This document shows positions 7,900 to 15,545 of a DNA stretch of 30,176 nt, one piece after another. Under the pieces are notes generated by a model, which saw only the letters and a program-made list of their open reading frames with translations, searched no databases and was not told where the DNA came from. This DNA comes from Lentisphaeria bacterium UBA1724 (GTDB lineage Bacteria > Verrucomicrobiota > Lentisphaeria > Oligosphaerales > Oligosphaeraceae): contig DCIO01000018.1 in assembly GCA_002315885.1 (NCBI GenBank), positions 14,791-44,966 of the forward strand, in the 5' to 3' direction. The position numbers and the translations under genes are program-made. Every line of letters starts with the position of its first letter. The stretch's first letter is position 1.

Positions 7900-9036
7900 A
7901 TGACTAACACCTCTAAACAAATCACCGTCATCGGTTCTTTCGTCCTCGGTGCGATCATCCTACTGGTTGCCCTTGTCCTAACCATGGGGGGCAACAAATG
8001 GGCCCGTGATGTCATCGAATACGATATCTACTTCACGACCTCCGTCAAAGGCCTGGCCATCGGTGCCCCCGTGATGTTCCGCGGCATCGCCATTGGCGAA
8101 GTCAGCCAGATTAACCTGGCTCCCTTACCAGAGGACGCCATCCATGATTTGGCAGAATACAAGCTGGATGTGCTACCCGTGGAAGTCTCCGTCAAGATCT
8201 TCCCCGAACGCCTGGGCTACAGCTCCACCAGCTTCTTCAAGTTCCTCCCACACAGTTCCGAAAACATCCACCTGGCCAACGAATTCCTGGGAAATATGAT
8301 CCTGAAATATGACTTGCGGGCTGAACTGGAGACACTCTCCCTGTTGACGGGACAAATCTACATCGCATTGAATTTCGTCCACTCCATCACTGATGAACCA
8401 GAGGGTTTCGCGCAGAAACTATGGGATAGGCAGGTCATTCCCTCGCACCTCTCTCTCCTGGATATGATGGCAAAGAAGATGAAGGAAAATGGTTTCACCA
8501 ACAAACTCGACAGCCTCCAGAAACTCTTCCAGGATTTCTGTGAATTCATCGACAAAGGCGAACACAGAAAAATCTTGGAGAATTTCTCCACGGTCTCCAC
8601 AAACATCTCCAATGTCTCCATGCGCATCAACGAGACAATTCCACGCGTCACAGACCGAATGAACGAAATTACCTCAAAGCTAAACGAGACCATCACGAAA
8701 GTCAACGAAATCCTCGACTCCATGAAGGATGACCTGCCCGCGGCGGTCACCAACACCAAGGACTTCGTGGGAAACCTGAATGGCCTTCTTGACGAAAACC
8801 GTACAGAAATCAAGGAGCTCATCGCGAACCTGAATACCGCCATCGTCACCGCCCAAGCCGACATGGAACAGGCACAGGCAATCATCGCTAACCTCCGAGA
8901 CGCCAGCGCAGAGAATTCCCCAGAACGACAGCGAATTCAGGGCATCATGAACGAATGCGACCAACTCATGATACAACTCCACGAATTGCTGGATACCCTG
9001 AACAAGAATCCACAGGCGCTCATCCTGGGAAAGTAA
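7900..9036 (+). CDS. mlaD: MlaD/MCE-domain lipid transport protein
   Basis: The 378-residue product has one N-terminal membrane anchor (about 9-30) and an MCE domain starting near residue 38 (YDIYFTTSVKGLAIGAPVMF, then RGIAIGEV). A long helical region (about 226-281) follows with heptad-like repeats of the type NETITKVNEIL, and continues in helix nearly to the C-terminus. MCE proteins form hexameric rings in the periplasm that carry lipids; the extended C-terminal helices resemble the longer MCE proteins in which a helical tube spans part of the periplasm, rather than the short E. coli MlaD (about 180 residues). The start lies 38 nt after mlaF and has no Shine-Dalgarno sequence. Confidence 0.93.
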   Translation: MTNTSKQITVIGSFVLGAIILLVALVLTMGGNKWARDVIEYDIYFTTSVKGLAIGAPVMFRGIAIGEVSQINLAPLPEDAIHDLAEYKLDVLPVEVSVKIFPERLGYSSTSFFKFLPHSSENIHLANEFLGNMILKYDLRAELETLSLLTGQIYIALNFVHSITDEPEGFAQKLWDRQVIPSHLSLLDMMAKKMKENGFTNKLDSLQKLFQDFCEFIDKGEHRKILENFSTVSTNISNVSMRINETIPRVTDRMNEITSKLNETITKVNEILDSMKDDLPAAVTNTKDFVGNLNGLLDENRTEIKELIANLNTAIVTAQADMEQAQAIIANLRDASAENSPERQRIQGIMNECDQLMIQLHELLDTLNKNPQALILGK

Positions 9037-9085
9037 TTCATTCTTCAAACACAACGACTTCAACTCATAGACACCCTATACCACC

Positions 9086-9607
9086 ATGAAACAACTCCTC
9101 TTCATCGCATTCGCGGCATGCCTCCTACTGACTGGTTGCCTCCACTCGAGCAAGGAAGACCATACCTACATCCTGGATAACCCCTCCCTGAATATCACCG
9201 AGGGTTTCGAAATCACCGAATTCACCCTGCCAGGATACCTGTGCTCCACGGAAATGAGATATACCTCTGAGGACGGAGAACTCCATTCCATCCCAGGCTA
9301 CAAGTGGGCACTGCCACTGGATCGCCTTCTTAAGGCCACTTCCATTGATACCCTCCGGAATCTCCCCAAGTCCTCCATCAATGCCAAACGGGGTTTCCGC
9401 TTCGACCGCGTCTGCCTGACTTCCAAGAATACACTCCTTTTCGTGGGGGATATCTCCATTCAGGACGACGCCATCGCACATAAGGCAAAACTGCTGCCCT
9501 TCCGCATGGAAACCAAGGTCAATGTCCAGGATGGCATTATGGATGCCAAGAGCTATCGCCAGGCCCTGACTCGCATTCTAACCGAACTCCTCCAAAAAGA
9601 TATCTAA
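9086..9607 (+). CDS. PqiC-like lipoprotein, ABC-transport auxiliary component
   Basis: The 173-residue product has a lipoprotein signal peptide with lipobox L-T-G-C at residues 15-18, so it should be lipidated and anchored by Cys18. The mature part starts with a YILDNP-type strand. It also contains YKWALPLDRLLKA, like the 'W..PLD..L' segment of the ABC-type transport auxiliary lipoprotein family (PqiC/YmbA-like). Those lipoproteins work at the outer membrane with MCE transporters. Here it follows the MCE gene directly, where E. coli mla has the soluble MlaC. Its stop overlaps the next start by one base (TAATG). The assignment rests on position, lipobox and short motifs. Confidence 0.75.
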   Translation: MKQLLFIAFAACLLLTGCLHSSKEDHTYILDNPSLNITEGFEITEFTLPGYLCSTEMRYTSEDGELHSIPGYKWALPLDRLLKATSIDTLRNLPKSSINAKRGFRFDRVCLTSKNTLLFVGDISIQDDAIAHKAKLLPFRMETKVNVQDGIMDAKSYRQALTRILTELLQKDI

Positions 9608-12255
9608 TGAGATACCTCGCTACACTGATTCTATCGCTCATGGTAATTTGTGGTGCCACCCTAGAAGCGGCACCACAAAGCCAGGAGAAAGGCGCATTTC
9701 TCTTCCCAGAGAATGCGCCTCAAAGCGGCCTGAATAAACTCTATGGACAACAGGCGCTGGCCGACAAACTCTATAAAAACGCTATTCGATATTTTACCCT
9801 CTCCCTGCAGGAAGCCAAGACCGCCCGAGACCGCGAAGAAGCCACCGCACTGCTGGCGAAATCCTATCTTCTGGACAACCAATCCAAACAGGCGCTCCAA
9901 CTCGTCAACGACTTCCTGGCAAAGCAGACCCCACCACAGAATCCCCAAATGCGGAATCTGTTACTGCTTACCGCAGGGCAGGCAAATGTCGAAAAGGGTG
10001 ACTACACAACAGCCCTGAATTTTCTTGCCCCACTGCTAGAATTGCCCAAGGAAGAACTGGGAGACCTCCGTGCACAGACTCTGACGGCTATCGCAGATGC
10101 CTGGAATGCCACAGGACGATGGAATGACACCCTGCAAATTCTAGCCCCCGCACTCGAGGAGGCGAATATCACTTCCCAGGATAGAATCAAACTCACCTGG
10201 AGAATCCTTCAGGCCGCCGTCGCCCAGCATGAATGGGAGACCGCCAAAAAGGCTATCGCTGACCTGGAAGGAATGAATCTTTCCAATGACGAAATGATAT
10301 CCCTGAAACTCCTGCGAATCTGTTGCAATATCGGCGAAGGCAAATTGGATGACGCACTGGCATACTACAAAGAGAATGACCTAAGCAACAGTATTCCCGA
10401 CAAAAAAGACGAAGGAAAAGACAAAAAAGACGAAGAAAAAAAAATAGCTTACAACAAACAATGGTGGGATGCCCTCTCCACCATGGCGACCGCGTGCCAG
10501 ACGAAAGGCCTGCTGAAAGATGCCGCGGCACTCTTCGGAGCGGCATGTAAAGTCGCCCTCACGGAAACAGATGCTATCGCCGCCGCAAAAAATCAGGTCG
10601 AGGCATTGGTGACCACCAACGCCCTCCCCGAAGCCAAGGCCGTCCTTCTGGAATTGCACGAAAAGTATCCCGAGGATGTCAGCATCACACTTCGGTTGGC
10701 CGAACTGCGCCAAGCCCTGAATGAACGACGCAGCGCCATCGAATTGTACAACTCCATCGCTCTAGACCAGGCACTGGAAAAATCCCTGCGCTACAATGCG
10801 GCAGTCAACGCGGCACAGTGTCAGGCCCAGGAAGGCCTGACTGATGATGCCGCAAAGACCTTCCGCTTGGCAGAAACCCTCACCGACTCCCCCAAAGACC
10901 AGGCCACAGTCTTGAGATTCGCCGCAGAACAAAATGAAAAACTGGGACGACTCGATGAGGCAATCGCACTCTTCATCGAAGTCGCAGACCGCTTCGGCGA
11001 AAACGTCCCCGAAGCTCTGGAAGCACGACTGGAAGCCGGTAGACTCTTGACAAAACAACAGAAGAATGACGATGCAATCGAGCAGTTCCAGAAATTCCTG
11101 TCGGTCTGCCCCGAAGACTCGCCACTACGCTGGACAGCACGCATTGCCATGGGAAAGGCCACCAGAGACTCTAGTGCGGCCATAGCTGCACTCCTTCAAG
11201 TCGCCAGAGAATGCCCCGATACCAAAATCAGTTGTGACGCCTTTATGGAAGCCCACGCACGCGCCCTCGCACTTGGAGGCGAAACAGGTCTGCGACAGGC
11301 GCTGGACATCCTGAAGGAATTTCTGGAAAGACATCCCGATGTGGATCCCGACCAGATTCGTAGGGTCCGTCTGAAGAATATCATCCTCGGCTTCCAGCTG
11401 GGCAATCCCGACGCCCTCGCCTGGGGCAAGAAATTCATTGAGGACTATGCGGAGACTGTGGAAGCCCCCGAGGTCGCCCTGCGTATCGGCGATTGGCATG
11501 CCAGCGAAAACGACTTCACAAAAGCCATTGACTTCTATCGAAAGGTAGCCTCTTTCGTCCATGCCACCTCGGAATTGAAGGCACTGGCACTTTACGAAGA
11601 AGCAGAATGTTCCGCCCAATGTCCAACAGTCACCATCACGGAAATCACCACCGATGCGGAAGGGAAAGAGACGGTCGTGGATAAATCCGTGGATGGCAAG
11701 ACACGCGCCCTGGATTTGCTTCAGAAAATTTCGGATTGGACGAATACCCCCGCACTACTGGCCCGTACAGGCTTCCTCAAAGGGGATATCCTGGTCGAGC
11801 TAGGAAAATCCGAAGAGGCCCTCGAGACCTATAGGCAGGCCCGGGAAAAGGCAGGACAATCCCCCCTCGGATACGCGTTGTTGGGACGCATGGCAGAACT
11901 CAGTTATGCCATGGGAAGAACAAACGAAGCAAGGGGATATGTGGCGGAAATCCGTAAAAACAACGCTGCAGGGGATGCCTCCCTCAATGCCCGCGCCACA
12001 CTCATCCTGGCTCGCTGCCTGAGAAAGGAAAATAAGTTCCCCGAGGCGGAATCCCTCTTCCAGCAAATTATCGTGGAATACGAGACCACCCGACGCAATG
12101 CCCCCCAGGAAAGCGCCTCTCCCCATGTCTACGTAAATGCAAACAAGGAACTGCTGGAACTCCTGAAAGAACGAAATGACACCAAGACGGCCGAAGCAAT
12201 TCGCGAACGATACGAAAAATTCAACAAAAATGGCACCCTGCCGAAACTTCCCTAG
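9607..12255 (+). CDS. Large periplasmic TPR-repeat protein
   Basis: The 882-residue product has an N-terminal signal peptide (about 1-22, ending near LEAA) and then consists almost entirely of helical TPR repeats, for example LADKLYKNAIRYFTLSLQEA and ALLAKSYLLDNQSKQALQLV. One highly charged, Lys/Asp/Glu-rich spacer interrupts them at about residues 266-279. TPR superhelices bind other proteins, so it may scaffold an envelope complex. Its start overlaps the lipoprotein stop (TAATG), which indicates translational coupling and a shared role with the MCE transporter. There is no enzymatic motif. Similar large TPR proteins (BamD/YbgF-like or Planctomycete-type) occur in envelope operons; I cannot name an orthologue. 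Confidence 0.85.
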   Translation: MRYLATLILSLMVICGATLEAAPQSQEKGAFLFPENAPQSGLNKLYGQQALADKLYKNAIRYFTLSLQEAKTARDREEATALLAKSYLLDNQSKQALQLVNDFLAKQTPPQNPQMRNLLLLTAGQANVEKGDYTTALNFLAPLLELPKEELGDLRAQTLTAIADAWNATGRWNDTLQILAPALEEANITSQDRIKLTWRILQAAVAQHEWETAKKAIADLEGMNLSNDEMISLKLLRICCNIGEGKLDDALAYYKENDLSNSIPDKKDEGKDKKDEEKKIAYNKQWWDALSTMATACQTKGLLKDAAALFGAACKVALTETDAIAAAKNQVEALVTTNALPEAKAVLLELHEKYPEDVSITLRLAELRQALNERRSAIELYNSIALDQALEKSLRYNAAVNAAQCQAQEGLTDDAAKTFRLAETLTDSPKDQATVLRFAAEQNEKLGRLDEAIALFIEVADRFGENVPEALEARLEAGRLLTKQQKNDDAIEQFQKFLSVCPEDSPLRWTARIAMGKATRDSSAAIAALLQVARECPDTKISCDAFMEAHARALALGGETGLRQALDILKEFLERHPDVDPDQIRRVRLKNIILGFQLGNPDALAWGKKFIEDYAETVEAPEVALRIGDWHASENDFTKAIDFYRKVASFVHATSELKALALYEEAECSAQCPTVTITEITTDAEGKETVVDKSVDGKTRALDLLQKISDWTNTPALLARTGFLKGDILVELGKSEEALETYRQAREKAGQSPLGYALLGRMAELSYAMGRTNEARGYVAEIRKNNAAGDASLNARATLILARCLRKENKFPEAESLFQQIIVEYETTRRNAPQESASPHVYVNANKELLELLKERNDTKTAEAIRERYEKFNKNGTLPKLP

Positions 12256-12297
12256 GCAGGCCATTAAGCTCACCAATCTCAAGAATAACAAAATTCC

Positions 12298-13233
12298 ATG
12301 AAGAAGGCACTCATACTCGCAGGCACTTTCATCGCATTGCTGATGACCGCCGCCGATTTCACCGACGCCGTCCTGGCACGAGTCGGCGACAAAGTCATTA
12401 CCTCCTACGACATCCGCATGGCCACCGCTCAGGAAGAGGCCGCGCTGCCGCCCTCTCTCTCCCTGCAAGAACGCATGGAGGCGGTGGCAAAACTGCGCGC
12501 AGAGGCATTGGATGAACTGATTGTCGATGAGCTGGTCTGGACGGATTTCCAGGAATTGAAGGCAAAGATGCCCAAGGAATACCTGCAGGAACGCGTGGAC
12601 CAGATTATCCAGGCGCGGGCCAATGCCAACGAAGAGCGCTTTCGGGATATGCTCCATCGCGACAACCTGACTTACAAGGACTTCGAGGCGGAAGTCGCCA
12701 GGAGACTCGCCATCGATATGCTCCTCTATGATCGCACAAGACGGAACATCTTCATTACCACCGAACAAATCCAGGCGTATTTCCAGGGACACAAACAGGA
12801 TTTCGCCCAGGAGACACGCTTCCATATCCAGGCAATCCAAATTCCCAAGGAAGAGGGATACCAGGAGATTGTCACGGAAATCCGCAAACAATTGTCACTA
12901 GGGGCGGATTTTGGCGACCTGGCACGAAAATACTCCAAGGGCGCCCAGGCGGAAAATGGCGGCGATCTGGGATGGATGTCCTCCATGGCACCCGCTCTGG
13001 AAAAGGAGATCCTTCCTCTCAACGCGGGACAGGTCGGACCCAACAACCTGGAAATCGGTTCCTCCGTCTATCTGGTAAAGCTGATGGAACGGGAAGGCGG
13101 CGAGGAAGTGGAACTGACTACCGATATCCAGAAAAAAATCAAAAGACTCCTGGAAGACCAGGAAAGCGACAGAAGACGCGAGGAATATCTCCAGTCTCTC
13201 ACCATGAAATACCCCGTACGGAGATATCAATAA
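12298..13233 (+). CDS. SurA-like periplasmic peptidyl-prolyl isomerase
   Basis: The 311-residue product has a signal peptide (about 1-18). A SurA-type N-terminal chaperone region follows, starting AVLARVGDKVITSYDIRMA (about 24-42) with helices to about residue 165. One parvulin/PpiC rotamase domain spans about 171-271, with the typical GADFGDLARKYSKG and GGDLGWMSS. A short helical C-terminus follows. E. coli SurA has two parvulin domains; this has one, as in many short SurA homologues. It should help fold outer-membrane proteins in the periplasm. It follows the TPR gene by 42 nt with no Shine-Dalgarno sequence, and fits the envelope theme of the preceding genes. Confidence 0.88.
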   Translation: MKKALILAGTFIALLMTAADFTDAVLARVGDKVITSYDIRMATAQEEAALPPSLSLQERMEAVAKLRAEALDELIVDELVWTDFQELKAKMPKEYLQERVDQIIQARANANEERFRDMLHRDNLTYKDFEAEVARRLAIDMLLYDRTRRNIFITTEQIQAYFQGHKQDFAQETRFHIQAIQIPKEEGYQEIVTEIRKQLSLGADFGDLARKYSKGAQAENGGDLGWMSSMAPALEKEILPLNAGQVGPNNLEIGSSVYLVKLMEREGGEEVELTTDIQKKIKRLLEDQESDRRREEYLQSLTMKYPVRRYQ

Positions 13234-13268
13234 CTTGAAAAAATCAAGGCAGGCACTACATTAACGAG

Positions 13269-13297
13269 TTGCCGATTTTTCTACCTTTCCATAAAAA
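13269..13297 (+). promoter_or_regulatory. Candidate promoter of the small basic protein gene
   Basis: TTGCCG (13269-13274) and TAAAAA (13292-13297) are exactly 17 bp apart, each matching 4 of 6 consensus positions. A start of transcription near 13304 would give a roughly 20-nt leader holding the GAGGA site. A second pair, TTGAAA (13235-13240) and TACATT (13257-13262), lies just upstream with 16-bp spacing. Either would give the small gene its own expression in addition to read-through. Confidence 0.35.
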
Positions 13298-13324
13298 GTA
13301 ACACCTAACACTGAGGACTTCAAA

Positions 13325-13414
13325 ATGGGTTCCGTCAAAAAGCAGCGCCGCAAGAAGATTGCAAAGCATAAGAGAGACAAGATCCGCAAGGCACTCCGCC
13401 ACAAGAACAAGTAG
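13325..13414 (+). CDS. 29-residue basic protein, bS22/AURKAIP1-COX24-like
   Basis: This very small gene encodes MGSVKKQRRKKIAKHKRD, then KIRKALRHKNK. The MGSV start, the dense Lys/Arg content, the K-K-x-R-K-x(3)-K-K/H spacing and the length match the AURKAIP1/COX24-domain family of about 30-residue bacterial proteins, which includes the mycobacterial ribosomal protein bS22 and the C-terminal part of mitochondrial mS38. Those proteins sit in the small ribosomal subunit near the decoding region. A strong site (GAGGA, 13313-13317) lies 7 nt before the ATG, and an excellent terminator follows 20 nt after the stop, so this is a real expression unit. It is commonly missed by gene callers because of its size. 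Confidence 0.85.
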   Translation: MGSVKKQRRKKIAKHKRDKIRKALRHKNK

Positions 13415-13434
13415 TTCTTGAGGACAACTCCCTC

Positions 13435-13472
13435 AAAAAACGCCACCGCTTCCCCGCGATGGCGTTTTTTTA
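13435..13472 (+). terminator. Rho-independent terminator
   Basis: AAAACGCCACCGC (ending at 13448) pairs with GCGATGGCGTTTT (from 13457) with a single internal mismatch and a short loop, followed by a T-run through 13471. It closes the transcript of the small basic protein gene and probably of the whole upstream run that starts at icd. Confidence 0.9.
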
Positions 13473-13574
13473 TTTCGCTATGTCCCCCGCAAGGCAAGGC
13501 ACACAACGTAATCAAAATCCATCTAGCGCGGGTGGCAAAAACATATCCTGTCATTAACTTATACACAATCCTAC

Positions 13575-13598
13575 AGGACCTCATCGGTGCATGGTCCT
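13575..13598. other. Short dyad in the leader region of the surface protein
   Basis: AGGACC (13575-13580) and GGTCCT (13593-13598) form a 6-bp perfect stem with a 12-nt loop, about 57 bp upstream of the next start. The arms equal the core of the hairpin at 22-38. It may be an operator or chance. Confidence 0.2.
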
Positions 13599-13654
13599 GA
13601 GTTGTATCCCTTCGTGTGCATCCCACCCCTTACCCCCCAAAAAAGGAGTAACTT

Positions 13655-14248
13655 ATGAAAAAACACTTCCTCTTTTGCCTCTTCGTCCTTTTCGCCTGCA
13701 CACTCATGGCAAAGACTACGCCGGTTGTGCTCTCCTTGATCGACCCAGTGCAGTACCCGAACCGGGAATACGACCAGGCGGGCTTGCGTCTAGGCATCTA
13801 CACACGCACCCATGACAGCACCGGCTTGACCGTGGGTATCGCCCACAAAACCGACGGCGACTTTAAGGGCCTGGAAATCGGCTTCTGCAATATCATTGAC
13901 GGCAATGTCTCTGGCGTGGTGATTGGACAAGTAATCGTCGCCAAACAGGATTTCACGGGTCTGAACCTCAGCATATTTGGCAGAATCAAAGAGACTGCCA
14001 AAGGCGTGAATGTCAATGTCATCGGAATTCACAACGACGTGGTCGGACTCCAACTGACAGGCATAGGCTTCCTCCAATCCATGCACGGCGTCCAAATCGG
14101 ATTGGTTAATTACGCCAAAAATATGAAAGGCCTCCAGCTCGGGCTTGTCAATGTCTGCGATGATATGTATGGCGTCCAAATCGGCCTGGGAAATGTCATC
14201 AAAAATGGCCCGCTAGTCTTCTTCCCCTTCGTCAATGCAAAATTCTAA
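13655..14248 (+). CDS. Exported repeat protein of the LA_2272 surface-repeat type
   Basis: The 197-residue product has a Sec signal peptide (about 1-19) and then 18- to 19-residue repeats of the pattern G-h-Q-h-G-h-h-N-x(5)-h-x-G, seen best in the C-terminal half (GVQIGLVNYAKNMKGLQLGL, then VNVCDDMYGVQIGLGN). Repeats with alternating hydrophobic residues and regular Gly and Asn suggest a beta-solenoid or outer-membrane beta structure. The pattern fits the family annotated as LA_2272 surface repeat-containing proteins, whose function is unknown. GGAG 10 nt upstream supports the ATG. It is a single gene, bounded by a terminator on each side, so it has its own promoter somewhere in 13473-13654. 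Confidence 0.7.
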   Translation: MKKHFLFCLFVLFACTLMAKTTPVVLSLIDPVQYPNREYDQAGLRLGIYTRTHDSTGLTVGIAHKTDGDFKGLEIGFCNIIDGNVSGVVIGQVIVAKQDFTGLNLSIFGRIKETAKGVNVNVIGIHNDVVGLQLTGIGFLQSMHGVQIGLVNYAKNMKGLQLGLVNVCDDMYGVQIGLGNVIKNGPLVFFPFVNAKF

Positions 14249-14263
14249 ATAACCAATACCCCC

Positions 14264-14290
14264 CCCTCCAAAGCACAACACTTTGGAGGG
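14264..14290 (+). terminator. Hairpin after the surface-repeat gene
   Basis: CCCTCCAAAG (14264-14273) pairs perfectly with CTTTGGAGGG (14281-14290) around a 7-nt loop, 16 nt after the stop codon. Only a weak AT-rich tail follows (AATTTAATCT), so it may terminate inefficiently or need a factor. Confidence 0.6.
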
Positions 14291-14309
14291 AATTTAATCT
14301 CATTTCAAC

Positions 14310-14340
14310 TTGCGTGCACACTGCAACAGTGTGCGCGCAA
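14310..14340. terminator. Long hairpin between convergent genes
   Basis: TTGCGTGCACACTG (14310-14323) pairs with CAGTGTGCGCGCAA (14327-14340) over 14 bp with one G-T wobble and a 3-nt loop. It lies between the convergent surface-repeat and deacetylase-like genes, 12 nt beyond the latter's stop. Neither strand has a T-run after the stem, so any termination would be intrinsic-atypical or serve as an RNA-stability end. Confidence 0.5.
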
Positions 14341-14352
14341 AAAACATATCAC

Positions 14353-15543
14353 CTACTGCCAGCCGGTGTTGCCCAGGATGCCCTCCCTGGTAAAGACAAA
14401 ACTGCAACCGTGTTCAGTCATGGTTCTCGTCGCCAGTTCCAGACGTTCGAGATGGTCGGGAAGATAATTGAAATATCTGGGGAAAGAGTACTGTTCGTGT
14501 CCTGCCAGGCTGAACGCCTCGGCCCCTGATATTTCCGCATTTGCGAACATCGCCTCCAGCTTTGGAGTCAACTCCTTCAAGGGCACCAGATTGGTGCAGA
14601 CACCATTGATGAAGAAAAAGACCTTGAGTGCAGGGTCATAATATGCCATGTGCCTGGTGAGAAAACTCTTCTCCTGACCAAAACCATAGTGGAGATTGAA
14701 TGCCTCCGAGGGCGAGGCCTTGTCCGCACCCGAAAGCGAGCGACTCTGGACGGCATCGTAGTTCGTGGCACCCTTGCTACGGTCGGCCAGACTCGGTCCG
14801 CCCATCACGCGAAGCCTGAATGAGGTGAAGTATGCATTGACACCACGACGGATGCACTCCTGCGCTACCGCAGGATGGACATTTGCCCAGTGTATGACCA
14901 CCGGCGGAATGTATGACGGCACGCCGGCAAAACGCTCGATTTCCCTCTGGACTTGGTCCCAGTCACGCCCAAATTCCTCCGCGGTGGCCTCCGCGTATGG
15001 CCTGTCAGGAAATTCAGCCTTGGAGTGGAATGAGAATCTCAGCCAATCCGAGTTGTCAATGAACTCGCTCTTCCAGGTGTCGGGCATCATCGTCAGATTG
15101 AAATTACCCGTGGGATTCTCATAGAAACAATTGAGCGTTACCTTGAGACCATATTCACGATGGAGCCTCTTCAGATGCGCTAGATAGAATTGGTCGAAGG
15201 CCTTTGCGGGACGCTCTTTCGCCAGGTCCTCAAAGACAAAGATATGGTCGTCCAAATAGAATCCGCTCCGACGGAAGGAGGCCTTATCCCAGACCAGAGT
15301 CAACTCCTGGGAAAAAGCCCCATTGCTGGTGTATGTGCTGGCGACCACACTGTTTATCTTCTGCCTCAGCGTAATCTCCGCCTCAAAGCGGGTGCCGTCC
15401 ATTACGGCAGGAACGCCATTGACAGTCACGGGAGTGCAGGTGTCGCAGACACCCTGTATGAGGACGGAAAGCCCTTCCCCACTCTCTTTGCCGTGATTAT
15501 GATTCAGAACTGCACCCTGATGATGACTTGTTATGTAAATCAT
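14353..15543 (-). CDS. Putative polysaccharide-deacetylase-fold protein
   Basis: The 396-residue product has no signal peptide. An N-terminal beta-rich part (about 25-85, with VLIQGVCDTCTPVTVNGVPA) precedes a domain starting at SGFYLDDHIFVFEDLAKE. The paired aspartates D98-D99 with H100, and later LRFSFHSKAEFPD with H173, resemble the Asp-Asp/His metal-binding arrangement of NodB-type carbohydrate deacetylases, followed by barrel-like segments (PPVVIHWANVHPAVAQ, VNAYFTS). I infer a cytoplasmic metal-dependent hydrolase acting on a sugar. Its start is 2 nt after the melA stop, so the two are co-translated. If it removes N-acetyl groups, it would fit the GalNAc-directed GH109 enzyme encoded upstream. 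The family call is tentative; another (beta/alpha)-barrel hydrolase is possible. Confidence 0.5.
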   Translation of the reverse strand: MIYITSHHQGAVLNHNHGKESGEGLSVLIQGVCDTCTPVTVNGVPAVMDGTRFEAEITLRQKINSVVASTYTSNGAFSQELTLVWDKASFRRSGFYLDDHIFVFEDLAKERPAKAFDQFYLAHLKRLHREYGLKVTLNCFYENPTGNFNLTMMPDTWKSEFIDNSDWLRFSFHSKAEFPDRPYAEATAEEFGRDWDQVQREIERFAGVPSYIPPVVIHWANVHPAVAQECIRRGVNAYFTSFRLRVMGGPSLADRSKGATNYDAVQSRSLSGADKASPSEAFNLHYGFGQEKSFLTRHMAYYDPALKVFFFINGVCTNLVPLKELTPKLEAMFANAEISGAEAFSLAGHEQYSFPRYFNYLPDHLERLELATRTMTEHGCSFVFTREGILGNTGWQ

Positions 15544-15545
15544 TT

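Noticed and set aside
11800..12891. A 363-codon frame opposite the TPR and SurA-like genes
   Set aside because: Spans the junction of two clear genes on the other strand; composition is that of a reverse-frame shadow.
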